Assembly (NCBI RefSeq): GCF_023913515.1
Contig: NZ_CP099392.1
Span: 124,001 to 188,000, forward strand
Length of the DNA: 64,000 nt
Direction of reading: 5' to 3'
Source of the DNA: Natronococcus sp. CG52
GTDB lineage: Archaea > Halobacteriota > Halobacteria > Halobacteriales > Natrialbaceae
Shown here piece after piece: positions 18,971-28,074 of the stretch. A program made the position numbers and the translations under genes. Position 1 is the first letter of the stretch. The number at the start of each line of letters is the position of its first letter. The notes under the pieces were generated by a model. It saw only the letters and a program-made list of their open reading frames with translations, did no database searches and was not told the DNA's origin.

Positions 18971-19084
18971 GGAACGATATGGGGATATACACGAGTAAAA
19001 GCTTTCTCCGACACTAATCGGTCGTGTTTAGTTAAGCGCGAAAAGCGGGACGGCACGATTTCTGGTTGCCTATAGCAGAAATTG

Positions 19085-19625
19085 ACTCCTTCAGTGGTTG
19101 AAGCGGCTGGATCGACTTGAATTTGTGGAGCGCGAGCGGACACCACGTCGGCTGGTGGAGCTCGGTATTCGACTTCCTCTTGCTGGACTATCGCTTTCGA
19201 ATACCGTTCGAAAAATATAGAATTTCGGTATCGAACGCTCACGAAAAGCAGTCCACGGTTGAGTTCACAAATACGATCTACAGCCCGCCGACGGGGCTTC
19301 GTCGCATCACGCTGCGCTCGACGAGACCGTGATTCGGATCGACGACCAGCAGTAGTGACTGTAGGATGCGATCGATCCCGAAACAAACACACTGCCGCAT
19401 ATCCTGCTGCTCTCGACGACTACAATAGCATTGATACAGACGTTTCTCCGGGAGATTTATGAGAAATGACATCGGAGACACCGTATCCTCGTCGATCATG
19501 GACAGTATCTAACGGCTGTACTGCACCGAACTGGGCTCCATTTCAGACCATTTGGAGAATCAGTTGTAAGAGAAATACCGCGCATTCGAACGGCGAATGG
19601 ATATCGCTGAATTAGCAGACGAATG
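19085..19625 (+). pseudogene. Frameshifted relic of an IS6-family transposase
   Basis: Joining frames gives LKRLDRLEFVERERTPRR, LGIRLPLAGLSLSNTV, LQPADGASSHHAALDETVIR (the DDE Asp region), YAAVDPETN-like sequence, then LVDHGQYLTAVLHRTGLHF. These follow the order of haloarchaeal IS6-type transposases. At least one in-frame stop and several shifts break it, and the C-terminal third is lost. I could not find both terminal repeats. It lies between two convergent propeller genes. Confidence 0.7.
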
Positions 19626-19767
19626 GCTCCCGAAAAGTCAGACCCGGCGTGCCGTTCGACGGACGAGCAGATCCATACGGTTCTTCGCTTATCTAAAGAC
19701 GGATGGGTGAGTGAATTACCTCGCCCTGCTTGCTCGGCTTGGGCTCGCTCGTCAAGACAGGCACCCC

Positions 19768-21012
19768 TCACCGGAGAGCAGTCAGACCGTCGTTCCTGTT
19801 GATGTACACCGTCTCGCCAGCAACGAAACAATCAACGCTGAACCCGTCGCTCCATTGCGCATCGTCGAACGTAAACCGCCATCGCTCGGATCCACTCTCG
19901 AGGTCGAATCCGATAATTTCGTCGGTGACCCGCGATCCGTTTACGCTGTGAGCGACGACAACGGTCTCGTCAGCGATCGTCGGCCGTCCATACCGATGCA
20001 TCCCGTCTTTCGACCAGCTGGAACGAGAGTTGTACATCGCGAGGCCATCCCGTCCGCGGGTTACCGTCCGTCCGTTGGCGGTGGCGGTCGCCAACGCATC
20101 CGGAATGAAGTCGCCGTGTTCCTCTTCGGCACGGTCGAAAATCATCACCCCCCTTTCGGTCTCGTTTTCGATGAACAGCGTGTCTTCGGTTACGGTCAGC
20201 CCTCTAGCGTAGTACCCCGGCTTCAGGTGAGCCGACCACTGCGTCTCACCGGTTCTCGGATCGAACGCGGCTACCGCGTCCGTGTTGATGGACCCTTCAC
20301 TTGCTCGATCATCGAGCAGCGCCCAGACCGCTCCATCCGTCGCAGCGATCGAGTCATATCGCGTGTTGAAAATGTAGGAGGTCTGACTCGGACTGTCATT
20401 ATGAGGTAGTTCGTACGTTACGCTGACCGAGTCGCGCTTCCAGCAGCACGAACCGTCGGCGGTATCGAACGCGTAGAGCGTCCCGTTGACGACGACGTAG
20501 ACGGTCTCAAAAGCGACGACTGGTGCCGAACTCACCGCGTTGTCACCGAACGTGTTGCACCAACGGATGTCACCGCTGTCAGCCTCGATCGCCGTCAGTT
20601 GATCGCCGGTCACAAAGACCGCCTCATCGGCAACCGCTGGCGTCGTCAGGCCCTGAATATTGCCAGTCGTCCACAGCAAGCATCCATCGTCTGCATCGAG
20701 GGCGTGGATCTCGCCGTCATTCTGGAGGATCTCGCCGTCCGTCTGGAGGTACACCGTTCCGTCGACGACCGCGGCTGCTCCGGTCTCGTCGTACTGCCAG
20801 GCGATCGTCTCCGGTTCCTCAAGATCGTCCGCGGACGGAACGTATCGTGTGTTTCCTGCGTTTCCTCCGTACGATGACCAGCCGGTGGGTTCTTCGAGCG
20901 ATGCCTGATCCTCGTTGATCAAGTCGTCTGCAGTTCCGCTCGACGAAAGCAATCCACCAGCCAGAAGCGCTGTACCTGTTCTCAGTACCGACCGCCGTTG
21001 CCAATCTGCCAT
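19768..21012 (-). CDS. Exported PQQ-like beta-propeller repeat protein
   Basis: A 414-residue protein from ATG 21012; an upstream in-frame ATG at 21045 is possible. It starts MADWQRRSVLRTGTALLAGG, a Tat leader. The body is made of repeated blades with the pattern V-x-x-G-T-V-Y, A-x-D-x-x-x-G-x-x-x-W (for instance ALDADDGCLLW, AFDTADGSCCW, AFDPRTGETQW), typical of PQQ/BamB-like WD-type propellers. Function may be binding or electron transfer. Paired Cys-Cys in one blade is unusual for a haloarchaeal protein. Confidence 0.82.
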   Translation of the reverse strand: MADWQRRSVLRTGTALLAGGLLSSSGTADDLINEDQASLEEPTGWSSYGGNAGNTRYVPSADDLEEPETIAWQYDETGAAAVVDGTVYLQTDGEILQNDGEIHALDADDGCLLWTTGNIQGLTTPAVADEAVFVTGDQLTAIEADSGDIRWCNTFGDNAVSSAPVVAFETVYVVVNGTLYAFDTADGSCCWKRDSVSVTYELPHNDSPSQTSYIFNTRYDSIAATDGAVWALLDDRASEGSINTDAVAAFDPRTGETQWSAHLKPGYYARGLTVTEDTLFIENETERGVMIFDRAEEEHGDFIPDALATATANGRTVTRGRDGLAMYNSRSSWSKDGMHRYGRPTIADETVVVAHSVNGSRVTDEIIGFDLESGSERWRFTFDDAQWSDGFSVDCFVAGETVYINRNDGLTALR

Positions 21013-21392
21013 ACTCCCTTCGAGGATCGAATCACATATATTCATTCAGCATCTAACGTAATAGTTACATTCTTAGAACAATTGATGTAGAGGAAATATA
21101 AAAATCAAAATTGATATGACTAACTATAGTTGACATTCCGTCATTTTCAGCCAAGAAAACGTTTCGGGAGGGTTCCGTATAGGCTGATCGCCGGTGGTGG
21201 ACAGAAAAACGGCCGTCGGACTCCGTACCTGGGGAAATCAGAAGGGGACGATCGGCGAGAAATCGTCGAACTGCGGGCATTGCGACGGTGGTCTCGAAAA
21301 TGTCGATTCTACGGTCGCGGACGATCGAAGGACGTTCGGACGGGCCCACTCGGGAGTCACCGTCACGTAGAGATTCAAGACGCCTCGGAAGG

Positions 21393-22166
21393 CTAGTGCG
21401 CCTCGAACTCGAGTTGGTAGCCGGTCGCGTCGGCGCACCTGTCCATGGAGAAGATGTAGGACATCGTCTCTTCCGGGTCGAGTCCGAACTGGGCGATGTC
21501 GCCACCGAGGGAATTCCCATCGTCGTCGGTTGTCATTCCGATTCCCTCAAACCAGATCTCAGTATCCGACGTGTTCCGCAACTCGACCCGAATGTTACAG
21601 AGGTGCGAGCCGGGATAGGACTCCCAGATGAACTCGTGATCGATGATTTCGAGCACTCCTTCTAGCTCATCGTCCATAGTAACCGTTGCCTCCATCTCGT
21701 CGTTCTCCGGTGGGTCGTTAGCCTCATTGTTTTCGTGCTCATCCTGGTCCTCATCGTCGGTTTCGCCGTCCTCTTCCTCTTGGTCCGCGTCGGCCGAGTC
21801 GTCGGTGTCATCTCTCGTCTCGTCGTTGTCCGTCTCTTCGTCGTCAGTCTCATCACCGGCCTCCTCGTCATCCGCGGCTCCTTCGTTAGGCTCATCACTC
21901 GTCTCCTCAGCGTCGTCCGTCTCGTTTCCGGATTCGTTGTCCGCCTCCTCTTCGTCTGGATCGTCCCAGTCGTCGGATTCGTTGTTCGCCTCCTCGTCGT
22001 CGGTTTCGTCCTCGTCTGTCGTCTCTCCATCGGTGAGAGAGTCCTCGTTGTCTTCGTCACTCGTCTCTGAATCTTGGCTATCAGAGTCGGTGCCGAACGA
22101 AGTACATCCTACAAAGATAGCGATCAGCGAGGAACCAGTTAATTTCGTGAAATATCTTCTATTCAT
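21393..22166 (-). CDS. Acidic lipoprotein with long Asp/Glu linker
   Basis: A 257-residue protein. The leader MNRRYFTKLTGSSLIAIFVGC has an arginine pair and a lipobox ending at Cys21. Residues 25-155 are almost wholly Asp, Glu, Thr, Ser and Asn in irregular D/E-T repeats. The last 100 residues (VLEIIDHEFIWESYPGSHLC and following) look like a small beta-sandwich of the FxLYD kind. The linker would hold the domain away from the membrane in high salt. The role is unknown. About 330 bp to its left hold no convincing gene. Confidence 0.7.
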   Translation of the reverse strand: MNRRYFTKLTGSSLIAIFVGCTSFGTDSDSQDSETSDEDNEDSLTDGETTDEDETDDEEANNESDDWDDPDEEEADNESGNETDDAEETSDEPNEGAADDEEAGDETDDEETDNDETRDDTDDSADADQEEEDGETDDEDQDEHENNEANDPPENDEMEATVTMDDELEGVLEIIDHEFIWESYPGSHLCNIRVELRNTSDTEIWFEGIGMTTDDDGNSLGGDIAQFGLDPEETMSYIFSMDRCADATGYQLEFEAH

Positions 22167-22306
22167 TACTCACAGTAAGCTACCTCTATTAATAAACTTA
22201 TACAATATCACCAACGGCCATAGACAATCGTCGATTGGGGATTCATCTGTGATCGGATCTGTTCTAACGGATTGACTCATCGGAATCTGAGGTGGCGGAA
22301 ACGCGT

Positions 22307-22528
22307 TCACTGGTGGATATTGAGAAGATATAGACTCTGATCGATCGAATACCGATTACCCGCCCGAGCGAGGATCCGTTTTTGTCCGGTGTCGGTGATA
22401 CGAAAGTCGAGCCAGAATCCTGCCTCCGGGAACGGGATCTCGCCAAATAAAGGGTGCCTACTACACAATTTCTTAGCTTCAACGGAAAATTTGATCGATG
22501 ACAATAATGGGACGACTTCTAAATTCAT
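22307..22528 (-). CDS. Possible small protein or gene fragment, unknown
   Basis: A 73-codon frame (start MNLEVVPLLSSIKFSVEAKK, end YSIDQSLYLLNIHQ) in an AT-rich spacer of about 500 bp. Composition is plausible for a real protein, with fewer acidic residues than its neighbours. No family, ribosome-binding site or partner supports it. It may be the end of a decayed gene. Confidence 0.25.
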   Translation of the reverse strand: MNLEVVPLLSSIKFSVEAKKLCSRHPLFGEIPFPEAGFWLDFRITDTGQKRILARAGNRYSIDQSLYLLNIHQ

Positions 22529-22666
22529 TCAATTACACCCTATTATGTTCTAGTATATCAATACTAATGAAATACTGCCATTATACATTGAAATTAACGT
22601 GTCAAACTGGCAGCCGCGCGGTCATACCATCCGATCCGGCGGTAATCCAGCAATACACTCACAACC

Positions 22667-25600
22667 ATGACGCCTAGCCCAGAAACGAGGGTCTTCGGGA
22701 CCAACGACAGTACGGCGAATAGAATACTCAATTTGAACAGTCCACGCGAAGAGACGCTCGATCTCGGGAGCGATGACCAGGCTCAACTCAATCAGCGGAA
22801 TCGGTCCGGGATTCGCATCCGGGTAACCACCGACGTTGCTGGCCTGAAGTGCCGTCTCTCTGCAATGACCGACGGGGTCACGACGGCACACCTGACCGAC
22901 GATTCGGGAACCGTCCTCGAGCAACAGGCGATCGGCGGTCTCGAATCTGGCCAGACGTTCTCGTTTGACACCGAGCTCAGTGCCAACGAAACCTACCTGG
23001 TCTTGTGCGATGCCGATGGCCAAAGCTACACCCGGGGACGAGCCGCGGTCGACTACCCGATCGAGGGCGACTCCCTAATCGCCACCCACGGCGTCTACAC
23101 CGGCAATGGTACGCGATCGAACAGCTACCGGTACTGTATCGATCGTATCACACCAGTCGGCACGCGCAGTGAAATTGGTGGTACGCTCGATCTTGGGGAT
23201 GACGACCTCGCTCAGCCTGGCCAGCGGAATCGCTCCGGAATTCGTATCGAGACGACCGAGACTATCGACGGCCTGGCATGTCGTATTTCGAGAGAGACAG
23301 TCGGTATTATAACGGCGTATCTGGTCACCGATGCGGGAACGGTTTTGGAACGCCAAACGACCGCAACGCTCGCACCCGGCGAGAGGTTCGCGTTCGAAAG
23401 CGAGCTCGAAGCCGACACCGCCTACTGGATTCTCTGTGATGCCAGCGGGCGTACGTACACCCGGGGACGAGCTGCGGTCGACTACCCGATCGAAGGGGAG
23501 TCGCTGGTGGCGACCCGCGGCATCTACACTGGCAATGGTGCGCGATCGAACAGCTACCGGTACTGCATCGATCAAATCACGCCGGGCGGTATACGAAACG
23601 AGATCGGTGTCTCGCTCGATCTCGAGAACGACGACCAGGCGCAGTTCGGTCAGCGAAATCGATCTGGAGTTCGGATCCAGGCAACCGACGAGATCACTGG
23701 CCTGGAGTGCCGCCTCTCGGCGGAGACCGACGGAGTCACGACGGCACACCTGACCGACGACTCGGGATCCGTCCTCGAGCAACAGGCGATCGGCGGTCTC
23801 GAATCTGGCCAGACGTTCACGTTCGACACTGCACTCGAAGCTGACGAGACGTACTGGGTCCTGTGTGACGCCGATGGCCAAAGTTACAGGCGGGGCCGAG
23901 CCGCGGTCGACTACCCGATCGAGAGCGACGTTTTGGTAGCCACTCACGGCATCTACACTGGCAGCGGGGCACGGTCAAACGACTACCGGTACTGTATCGA
24001 TCGGATTCAGCCGGCCGACGCGACTCTCGAGATCGGCACGACGCTCGTGCTCGGGACCGACGACCAGGGCCAATCCTGGGCCGGGCTGACCGGTCAATCC
24101 GGGGTTCGAATCGAGACGACTGAGGACGTTGACGGCCTTGAGTGTCGCCTCTCGGCGCAGACGGAAAGAGTCGCAACGGCCTATCTGACCACCGATGCGG
24201 GAGTCGTCATAGAACGCCAAACGATCGCAGCGCTCGAAGCCGGCGAGACGTTCGCGTTCGAAAGCGAGCTCGAAGCCGACACCGCCTACCGGGTTCTGTG
24301 CGATGCCCGCGGTCGCGATTACGTCCGTGGTCGAGCCGCGGTCGACTACCCGCTCGAGAGCGACTCCCTGGTGGCTACCCACGGCGTCTACAGTGATGAT
24401 AGTCAGTCGAGCAGCTACCGGTACTGTTTCGATCGGATGAGACCCGCTAACAACGTGGAAAGCAGGGTCGGTACACTCGATCTCGAGAGCGACGAGTTAG
24501 CCCAATCCTGGAGCGGACTGACCGGTCGATCCGGCATCCGCATTCGTGCGACCGAAGATATAACCGATATAGAATGCCGTCTCTCTGCAATGACCGACGG
24601 GGTCACGATGGCGTATCTAACCGACGACTCGGGAACCGTCCTCGACCAGCAGGCGATCGATTCCGTCGAGGCCGGCGAGACGTTCGAGTTCGATATCGCA
24701 CTCGAGGGCGGCGAGGTCTACCGGGTTCTCTGTGATGCGGACGAGCAGAGCTACACTCGGGGTCGAGCCGCGGTCGACTATCCGCTCGAAGGTGATTCCT
24801 TGGAGGCCACTCACGGTATTTACGGCGGAGACCTCCAGTCCAGTAACTACCGCTACTGTATCGACCGTATCAGGACGGCTTCTACGAACCGTGGATTACT
24901 GGCGTCACTCAGGAATCGTTCGCTCGATGTCACCACCGTCGACGTCGCTGAACATCCATCGATCGACGAGAACGGAGACCTGTCTGCGGAGTTGCTCGAC
25001 TACCTCGAGAGCCAGGAGGAGGTCAACCACGAGATCGTCCTCCCGAGAGGGTCGTACAAATGGAATACAAACTTCGTACTCACTGATCCGATCGAATTCC
25101 TCGCAATCAGGGGCGATCCACGGGCGACGCTCGAGATTCGGAATCACGACGTGAGCCTCGCGTTTCAGTTCGGCAGGTGGGGGAGTAACACTCCGCCCCA
25201 GCACGTCGTCATCCAGAATCTCGACGTCGATATCAGCGACGAGCTCGAGCGGGACGCCGGGCTGATGATTGTTCACGCCGGTCGCTGTCTGATAGACAAC
25301 GTCAATCTCGTCGGTCAGCGCACTCTCCACGGACCGTATTCCGGCAACCGATATACGTTCTTGATCAATACTCGGGACGAAAATGCGACCTCGGTGATTC
25401 GCAACGTAACCGCCACAGACGGCGAGATCGAGAATCCCAATGTACCAATGCTCGGGAACCACACGATCGGATTCAGCGCCGATCCACCACACGAGGGGAT
25501 TAACGTCTGGCAACAGTGCCACGTCGAAGATTTCGTCGTTAGCGCGTACTACCTGAAAAACAGTCCCGGCGAAAACATTTTGGATCGGTCGACAGCGATC

Positions 25601-26065
25601 AACAATGGAAGCAGCGGCATCCGGCTCGGAGTGGCAGACGAGGCTCGCGATTGTAAAATAATCTTCGATGACATGTCGAACCGGAAATATGCTGGATGCG
25701 GACTTTGGTTCAACGGCGGCCAGCCAGTAGCCGAGCGAATCGAGATCGACGGGACTGATGCTCAAAACGACCTGGTGAGGGTCAATAGCGAAGCCGATGG
25801 AGGCCACATTAGGAACCTCAGCGTATTTTGTGGTCCTACTGCTGCCGCCACCACGGTGCGATGTACACGGGCATCTTTCACAGATCTCCAAGGTCTTCTA
25901 ATCGAAGACTTCGTAATCGACGATATCACTACGGCCAGCATCGGTCCGAGCGTTGTTGTGCGACGACCGGATGTAACGCTCCGGTCCGGCGTGATCTCCG
26001 TCGAGAATCGCCCGGCGTTAGGCGGTACCGAAGAGCCAGTGCTCGAGGACGTCAACTTCCAATAG
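22667..26065 (+). CDS. Giant repeat protein: five 143-residue repeats plus beta-helix domain
   Basis: A 1132-residue protein. Residues about 30-740 are five tandem copies of a domain with the pattern LDLxxDDxAQ, RSGIRI, CRLSAxTDGVTTAxLTDD, VLCDADGxxYxRGRAAVDYP and SNSYRYCIDR. Each has three conserved Cys. Repeats 1-3 carry QRNRSG, and 4-5 carry SW-x-GLTG-x-SG in the same place. From about 760 to the end it is a right-handed beta-helix (VVIQNLDVDIS, GSSGIRLGVADEARD). No signal peptide is visible. It probably binds or modifies surface glycan. The family of the repeat is unknown to me. Confidence 0.82.
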   Translation: MTPSPETRVFGTNDSTANRILNLNSPREETLDLGSDDQAQLNQRNRSGIRIRVTTDVAGLKCRLSAMTDGVTTAHLTDDSGTVLEQQAIGGLESGQTFSFDTELSANETYLVLCDADGQSYTRGRAAVDYPIEGDSLIATHGVYTGNGTRSNSYRYCIDRITPVGTRSEIGGTLDLGDDDLAQPGQRNRSGIRIETTETIDGLACRISRETVGIITAYLVTDAGTVLERQTTATLAPGERFAFESELEADTAYWILCDASGRTYTRGRAAVDYPIEGESLVATRGIYTGNGARSNSYRYCIDQITPGGIRNEIGVSLDLENDDQAQFGQRNRSGVRIQATDEITGLECRLSAETDGVTTAHLTDDSGSVLEQQAIGGLESGQTFTFDTALEADETYWVLCDADGQSYRRGRAAVDYPIESDVLVATHGIYTGSGARSNDYRYCIDRIQPADATLEIGTTLVLGTDDQGQSWAGLTGQSGVRIETTEDVDGLECRLSAQTERVATAYLTTDAGVVIERQTIAALEAGETFAFESELEADTAYRVLCDARGRDYVRGRAAVDYPLESDSLVATHGVYSDDSQSSSYRYCFDRMRPANNVESRVGTLDLESDELAQSWSGLTGRSGIRIRATEDITDIECRLSAMTDGVTMAYLTDDSGTVLDQQAIDSVEAGETFEFDIALEGGEVYRVLCDADEQSYTRGRAAVDYPLEGDSLEATHGIYGGDLQSSNYRYCIDRIRTASTNRGLLASLRNRSLDVTTVDVAEHPSIDENGDLSAELLDYLESQEEVNHEIVLPRGSYKWNTNFVLTDPIEFLAIRGDPRATLEIRNHDVSLAFQFGRWGSNTPPQHVVIQNLDVDISDELERDAGLMIVHAGRCLIDNVNLVGQRTLHGPYSGNRYTFLINTRDENATSVIRNVTATDGEIENPNVPMLGNHTIGFSADPPHEGINVWQQCHVEDFVVSAYYLKNSPGENILDRSTAINNGSSGIRLGVADEARDCKIIFDDMSNRKYAGCGLWFNGGQPVAERIEIDGTDAQNDLVRVNSEADGGHIRNLSVFCGPTAAATTVRCTRASFTDLQGLLIEDFVIDDITTASIGPSVVVRRPDVTLRSGVISVENRPALGGTEEPVLEDVNFQ
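22757..24885 (+). repeat. Five tandem coding repeats, period about 430 bp
   Basis: The LDL-x-x-D-D segment begins near 22757, 23186, 23616, 24043 and 24474, spacings of 427-431 bp (143 codons). DNA stretches such as the one encoding GRAAVDYP are nearly identical between units, so the array could change copy number by recombination. Confidence 0.85.
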
Positions 26066-26488
26066 GCACGAGTAGCTCTACTGCGCTGTTTCTTTCTTCA
26101 GGTGGCTACCCGATGCACTGCGGATGCTTTCGTCTCGAATTGCTTCGTTTTGCGTCCGGCTGACGATAGTTTCAGCTGGTTCGAGCTACGACGTGAATTT
26201 TGCAAGACGCTTTGGCCTATGCCAAAAATCGACCGTCTCGCCGGTTGTAGCGACTGGATTTGTCGAGTTTCGCCTTTCGGAAGTAGATTGATGGTCAGGG
26301 AGAGCTGTCGCTGTAAGCGTAGCGGGCAGGGTGTCGCATGAGCGTCACCCGACTATATTCCCATTCGAAGTGTTTCGCTCAGAGACGAGCGCCGCGAACC
26401 TGCCGGGGCAGGTTCGCTGGCGCGATGGCCTCCAGTGCCCGCGCTGCCGGTCTGAATCAGTGACCAAGTCCGGCAGCTATAGTGGATG

Positions 26489-26980
26489 CTAGAAATAATT
26501 GCTCACTTTTGGAACTGAGAGTTGTTCAAGAGCGGTATCGATCGCCGTTGTTAACTCGGCAAGTGAGTCGAAGAACCGGTTGTTAAGAGCCGTTCGAAGC
26601 TGTCTCCAGCACTCTTCGACCGGATTCAGTTCTGGAGAATTTGCTGGTAACGTGATGAACTCAAGGTCGTCACGGGCCGCTAGATCCGTGACGGCCGACG
26701 CCTGAAAGTACGGCGCTCCGTCCGGAATCACGATCAAGTCCTCTTCGAATTTACTACATAATGATAGAACGAATTGCTTGGCGTGATCGGCGGTAACGTA
26801 CTCTTCGAACCGAGCGAAAGTGCGATCACCGTCCTCGGTGATCGCGCCCAACAGACACGTCCGGTCGCGTTGCCCGGATAAGTCGACAGATGGGCGCGTG
26901 CCGCGAGGAAACCACGCGGCACGCGGCTCGACTTGCACGGATTTCTTGGTTTGATCGACACACACTATTGTGGCGTCCAT
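26489..26980 (-). CDS. IS630 transposase, catalytic part (orfB)
   Basis: A 163-residue frame carrying the DDE catalytic domain: TIVCVDQTKKSVQ supplies the first Asp, LIVIPDGAPYFQ the second, and TLPANSPELNPVEECWRQL the third acidic residue. It overlaps orfA by 16 bp in the -1 frame. It probably has no start of its own and is read after frameshifting on the A7 run at about 26992-26998. All catalytic residues look intact, so the element may be active. Confidence 0.8.
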   Translation of the reverse strand: MDATIVCVDQTKKSVQVEPRAAWFPRGTRPSVDLSGQRDRTCLLGAITEDGDRTFARFEEYVTADHAKQFVLSLCSKFEEDLIVIPDGAPYFQASAVTDLAARDDLEFITLPANSPELNPVEECWRQLRTALNNRFFDSLAELTTAIDTALEQLSVPKVSNYF

Positions 26981-27504
26981 TTCCCGCCGCTTTTTTTGGG
27001 TTCCTCGCGGAACGTTTCTCGCTCGTCAGCATCAGACTCGGCGGCTGTACGGCGTGGCTTTTGATAGCTCAATCCCGCTTCTTTCAACAACCGCCGGCAA
27101 CTCGGGACCGAGTATTCGACATCGTATGTCTCGTCAAGATACCGCTGGACGAGCGCCGTCGTCCACGCCGGCGCGTCAACCCCAACTTTCTCAGGAGATT
27201 CGTGGACAGTTTCTTCGAACTCTTGTTGCTCCTTTTCTGAGAGCTTTCGCTTTCTTCCGGACCGATGAGCATCAGTAACGGCCTGCTCAAGCGACTCGTC
27301 GGTGTCGAGTCGCTTGAGCCAACTATAGATCGTCCGTCGCTGAACGCCGTACCACTCGGCTAGTTCAGTCTGCGTGACGCCGTTTTTGTACGCTATTGCA
27401 GCTAAGAGCCGTTGTGTGGGCTTTTTTCCTTCCACGTTGCCGAGGGCATCTTGTAATTCCTCGACAGATATTTCGTCGAGATGGTCCACTGCGTTCAACA
27501 ACAA
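26965..27504 (-). CDS. IS630 transposase, DNA-binding part (orfA)
   Basis: A 179-residue frame. A helix-turn-helix lies near residues 38-70 (TQRLLAAIAYKNGVTQTELA, then WYGVQRRTIYSWLKRL), followed by a second winged-helix region (DAPAWTTALVQRYLDETYDV and PSCRRLLKEAGLSY). It ends EEPKKSGGKWTPQ after the shift site CCCAAAAAAAGC. A -1 shift there gives EEPKKKRREMDATIV, joining smoothly to orfB. Confidence 0.8.
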   Translation of the reverse strand: MLLNAVDHLDEISVEELQDALGNVEGKKPTQRLLAAIAYKNGVTQTELAEWYGVQRRTIYSWLKRLDTDESLEQAVTDAHRSGRKRKLSEKEQQEFEETVHESPEKVGVDAPAWTTALVQRYLDETYDVEYSVPSCRRLLKEAGLSYQKPRRTAAESDADERETFREEPKKSGGKWTPQ

Positions 27505-27649
27505 TACCTGAGTAGAAAGTTCTAACGGTTACTATACGAGTCTCGCTGTAAGGATTGTGGACGCACCTTCCGACAGGGCCGATTACTACAACCGTCAGAG
27601 ACCGCATCAATCGCTCGACGGAAAGACGCCAGCTGAGGAGGTGCTAAAC

Positions 27650-27840
27650 TAGACAGTGCCTCGTAGAGGTAATCGTCGTTCCGGTTCAGGGTCCCGTTCT
27701 CCAGGACGAGATGACCGTCGTCCGACCCAGCGGGACGTTTGCCCGCTGGTAAAGCTGAGAGTCGCTTCCGATGTTCTTAGACGCGTCGTAGTCACGACTC
27801 CTCTAAATCGGGCCAACGGCGAACTCGAGTGTCTCGTCAA
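27650..27840 (-). pseudogene. Possible tail of a TnpB (IS200/IS605-type) gene
   Basis: One minus-strand frame reads DYDASKNIGSDSQLYQRAN, and a shifted frame continues LENGTLNRNDDYLYEALSS. The D-x-x-A-x-KNIG pattern followed by NGTLN-x-N resembles the C-terminus of haloarchaeal TnpB proteins. The match is short and broken, and the zinc ribbon is not seen. It abuts the relic to its left. Confidence 0.3.
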
Positions 27841-28074
27841 CGATCGCAGCTAGCGTCTCGAGACGGGAACAGAGTCGTTCGAGAATTAAGTGGCCAGAAT
27901 CTCTCCTCGGAGACAGAACGTCTCATCTGGAGTGGGAACAACACCAGTTCGCATCTCGAGTTCCGGTTACCCTGTCGCTATCCAGCGCCCCACTGCACGA
28001 ACACGGCCTCGAGTCGTGGTGGGCGCCGCCCGAAACACGCCTTGGCTACTCGCTTCTCGTTCGTTGAAGGGGGT

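Larger units (their letters stand above)
26480..27534 (-). mobile_element. IS630-type insertion sequence with TA target duplication
   Basis: The element is 1055 bp. Its ends are related inverted repeats: TAGTGGATGCTAGAA at the left and, reading inward from the right, TAGTAACCGTTAGAA. It is flanked by TA on both sides (26478-26479 and 27535-27536), the usual IS630/mariner target. Removing the element and one TA restores the zinc-ribbon reading frame of the host relic. Two overlapping transposase frames fill it. Confidence 0.8.
26331..27652 (+). pseudogene. Zinc-ribbon DDE transposase relic, interrupted by an IS630-type element
   Basis: From GTG 26331 the frame reads VFRSETSAANLPGQVRWRDG and then LQCPRCRSESVTKSGSY up to the insertion at 26479. 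It resumes after 27536 in frame as ESRCKDCGRTFRQG, completing a four-Cys zinc ribbon. It then jumps frame to YYNRQRPHQSLDGKTPAEEV and a stop at 27650. The catalytic middle is missing, so a deletion preceded or followed the insertion. The C-terminal motif resembles that of the relic at 41181-41689, so both may be the same family. Confidence 0.72.

Noticed and set aside
17789-19075. Long plus-strand frame of 428 codons
   Set aside because: It is the mirror of the PQQ lipoprotein gene, which has leader, lipobox and motifs.
21065-21392. Frames between the propeller and the acidic lipoprotein
   Set aside because: Several overlapping frames, none with a start signal or motif; treated as spacer.
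21643-22275. Serine-rich plus-strand frame of 210 codons
   Set aside because: It is antisense to the acidic linker of the lipoprotein; poly-Ser arises from the complement of Asp/Glu codons.
22757-24885. CRISPR-like array
   Set aside because: The repeat period is about 430 bp, is coding throughout, and lacks short repeats with unique spacers.
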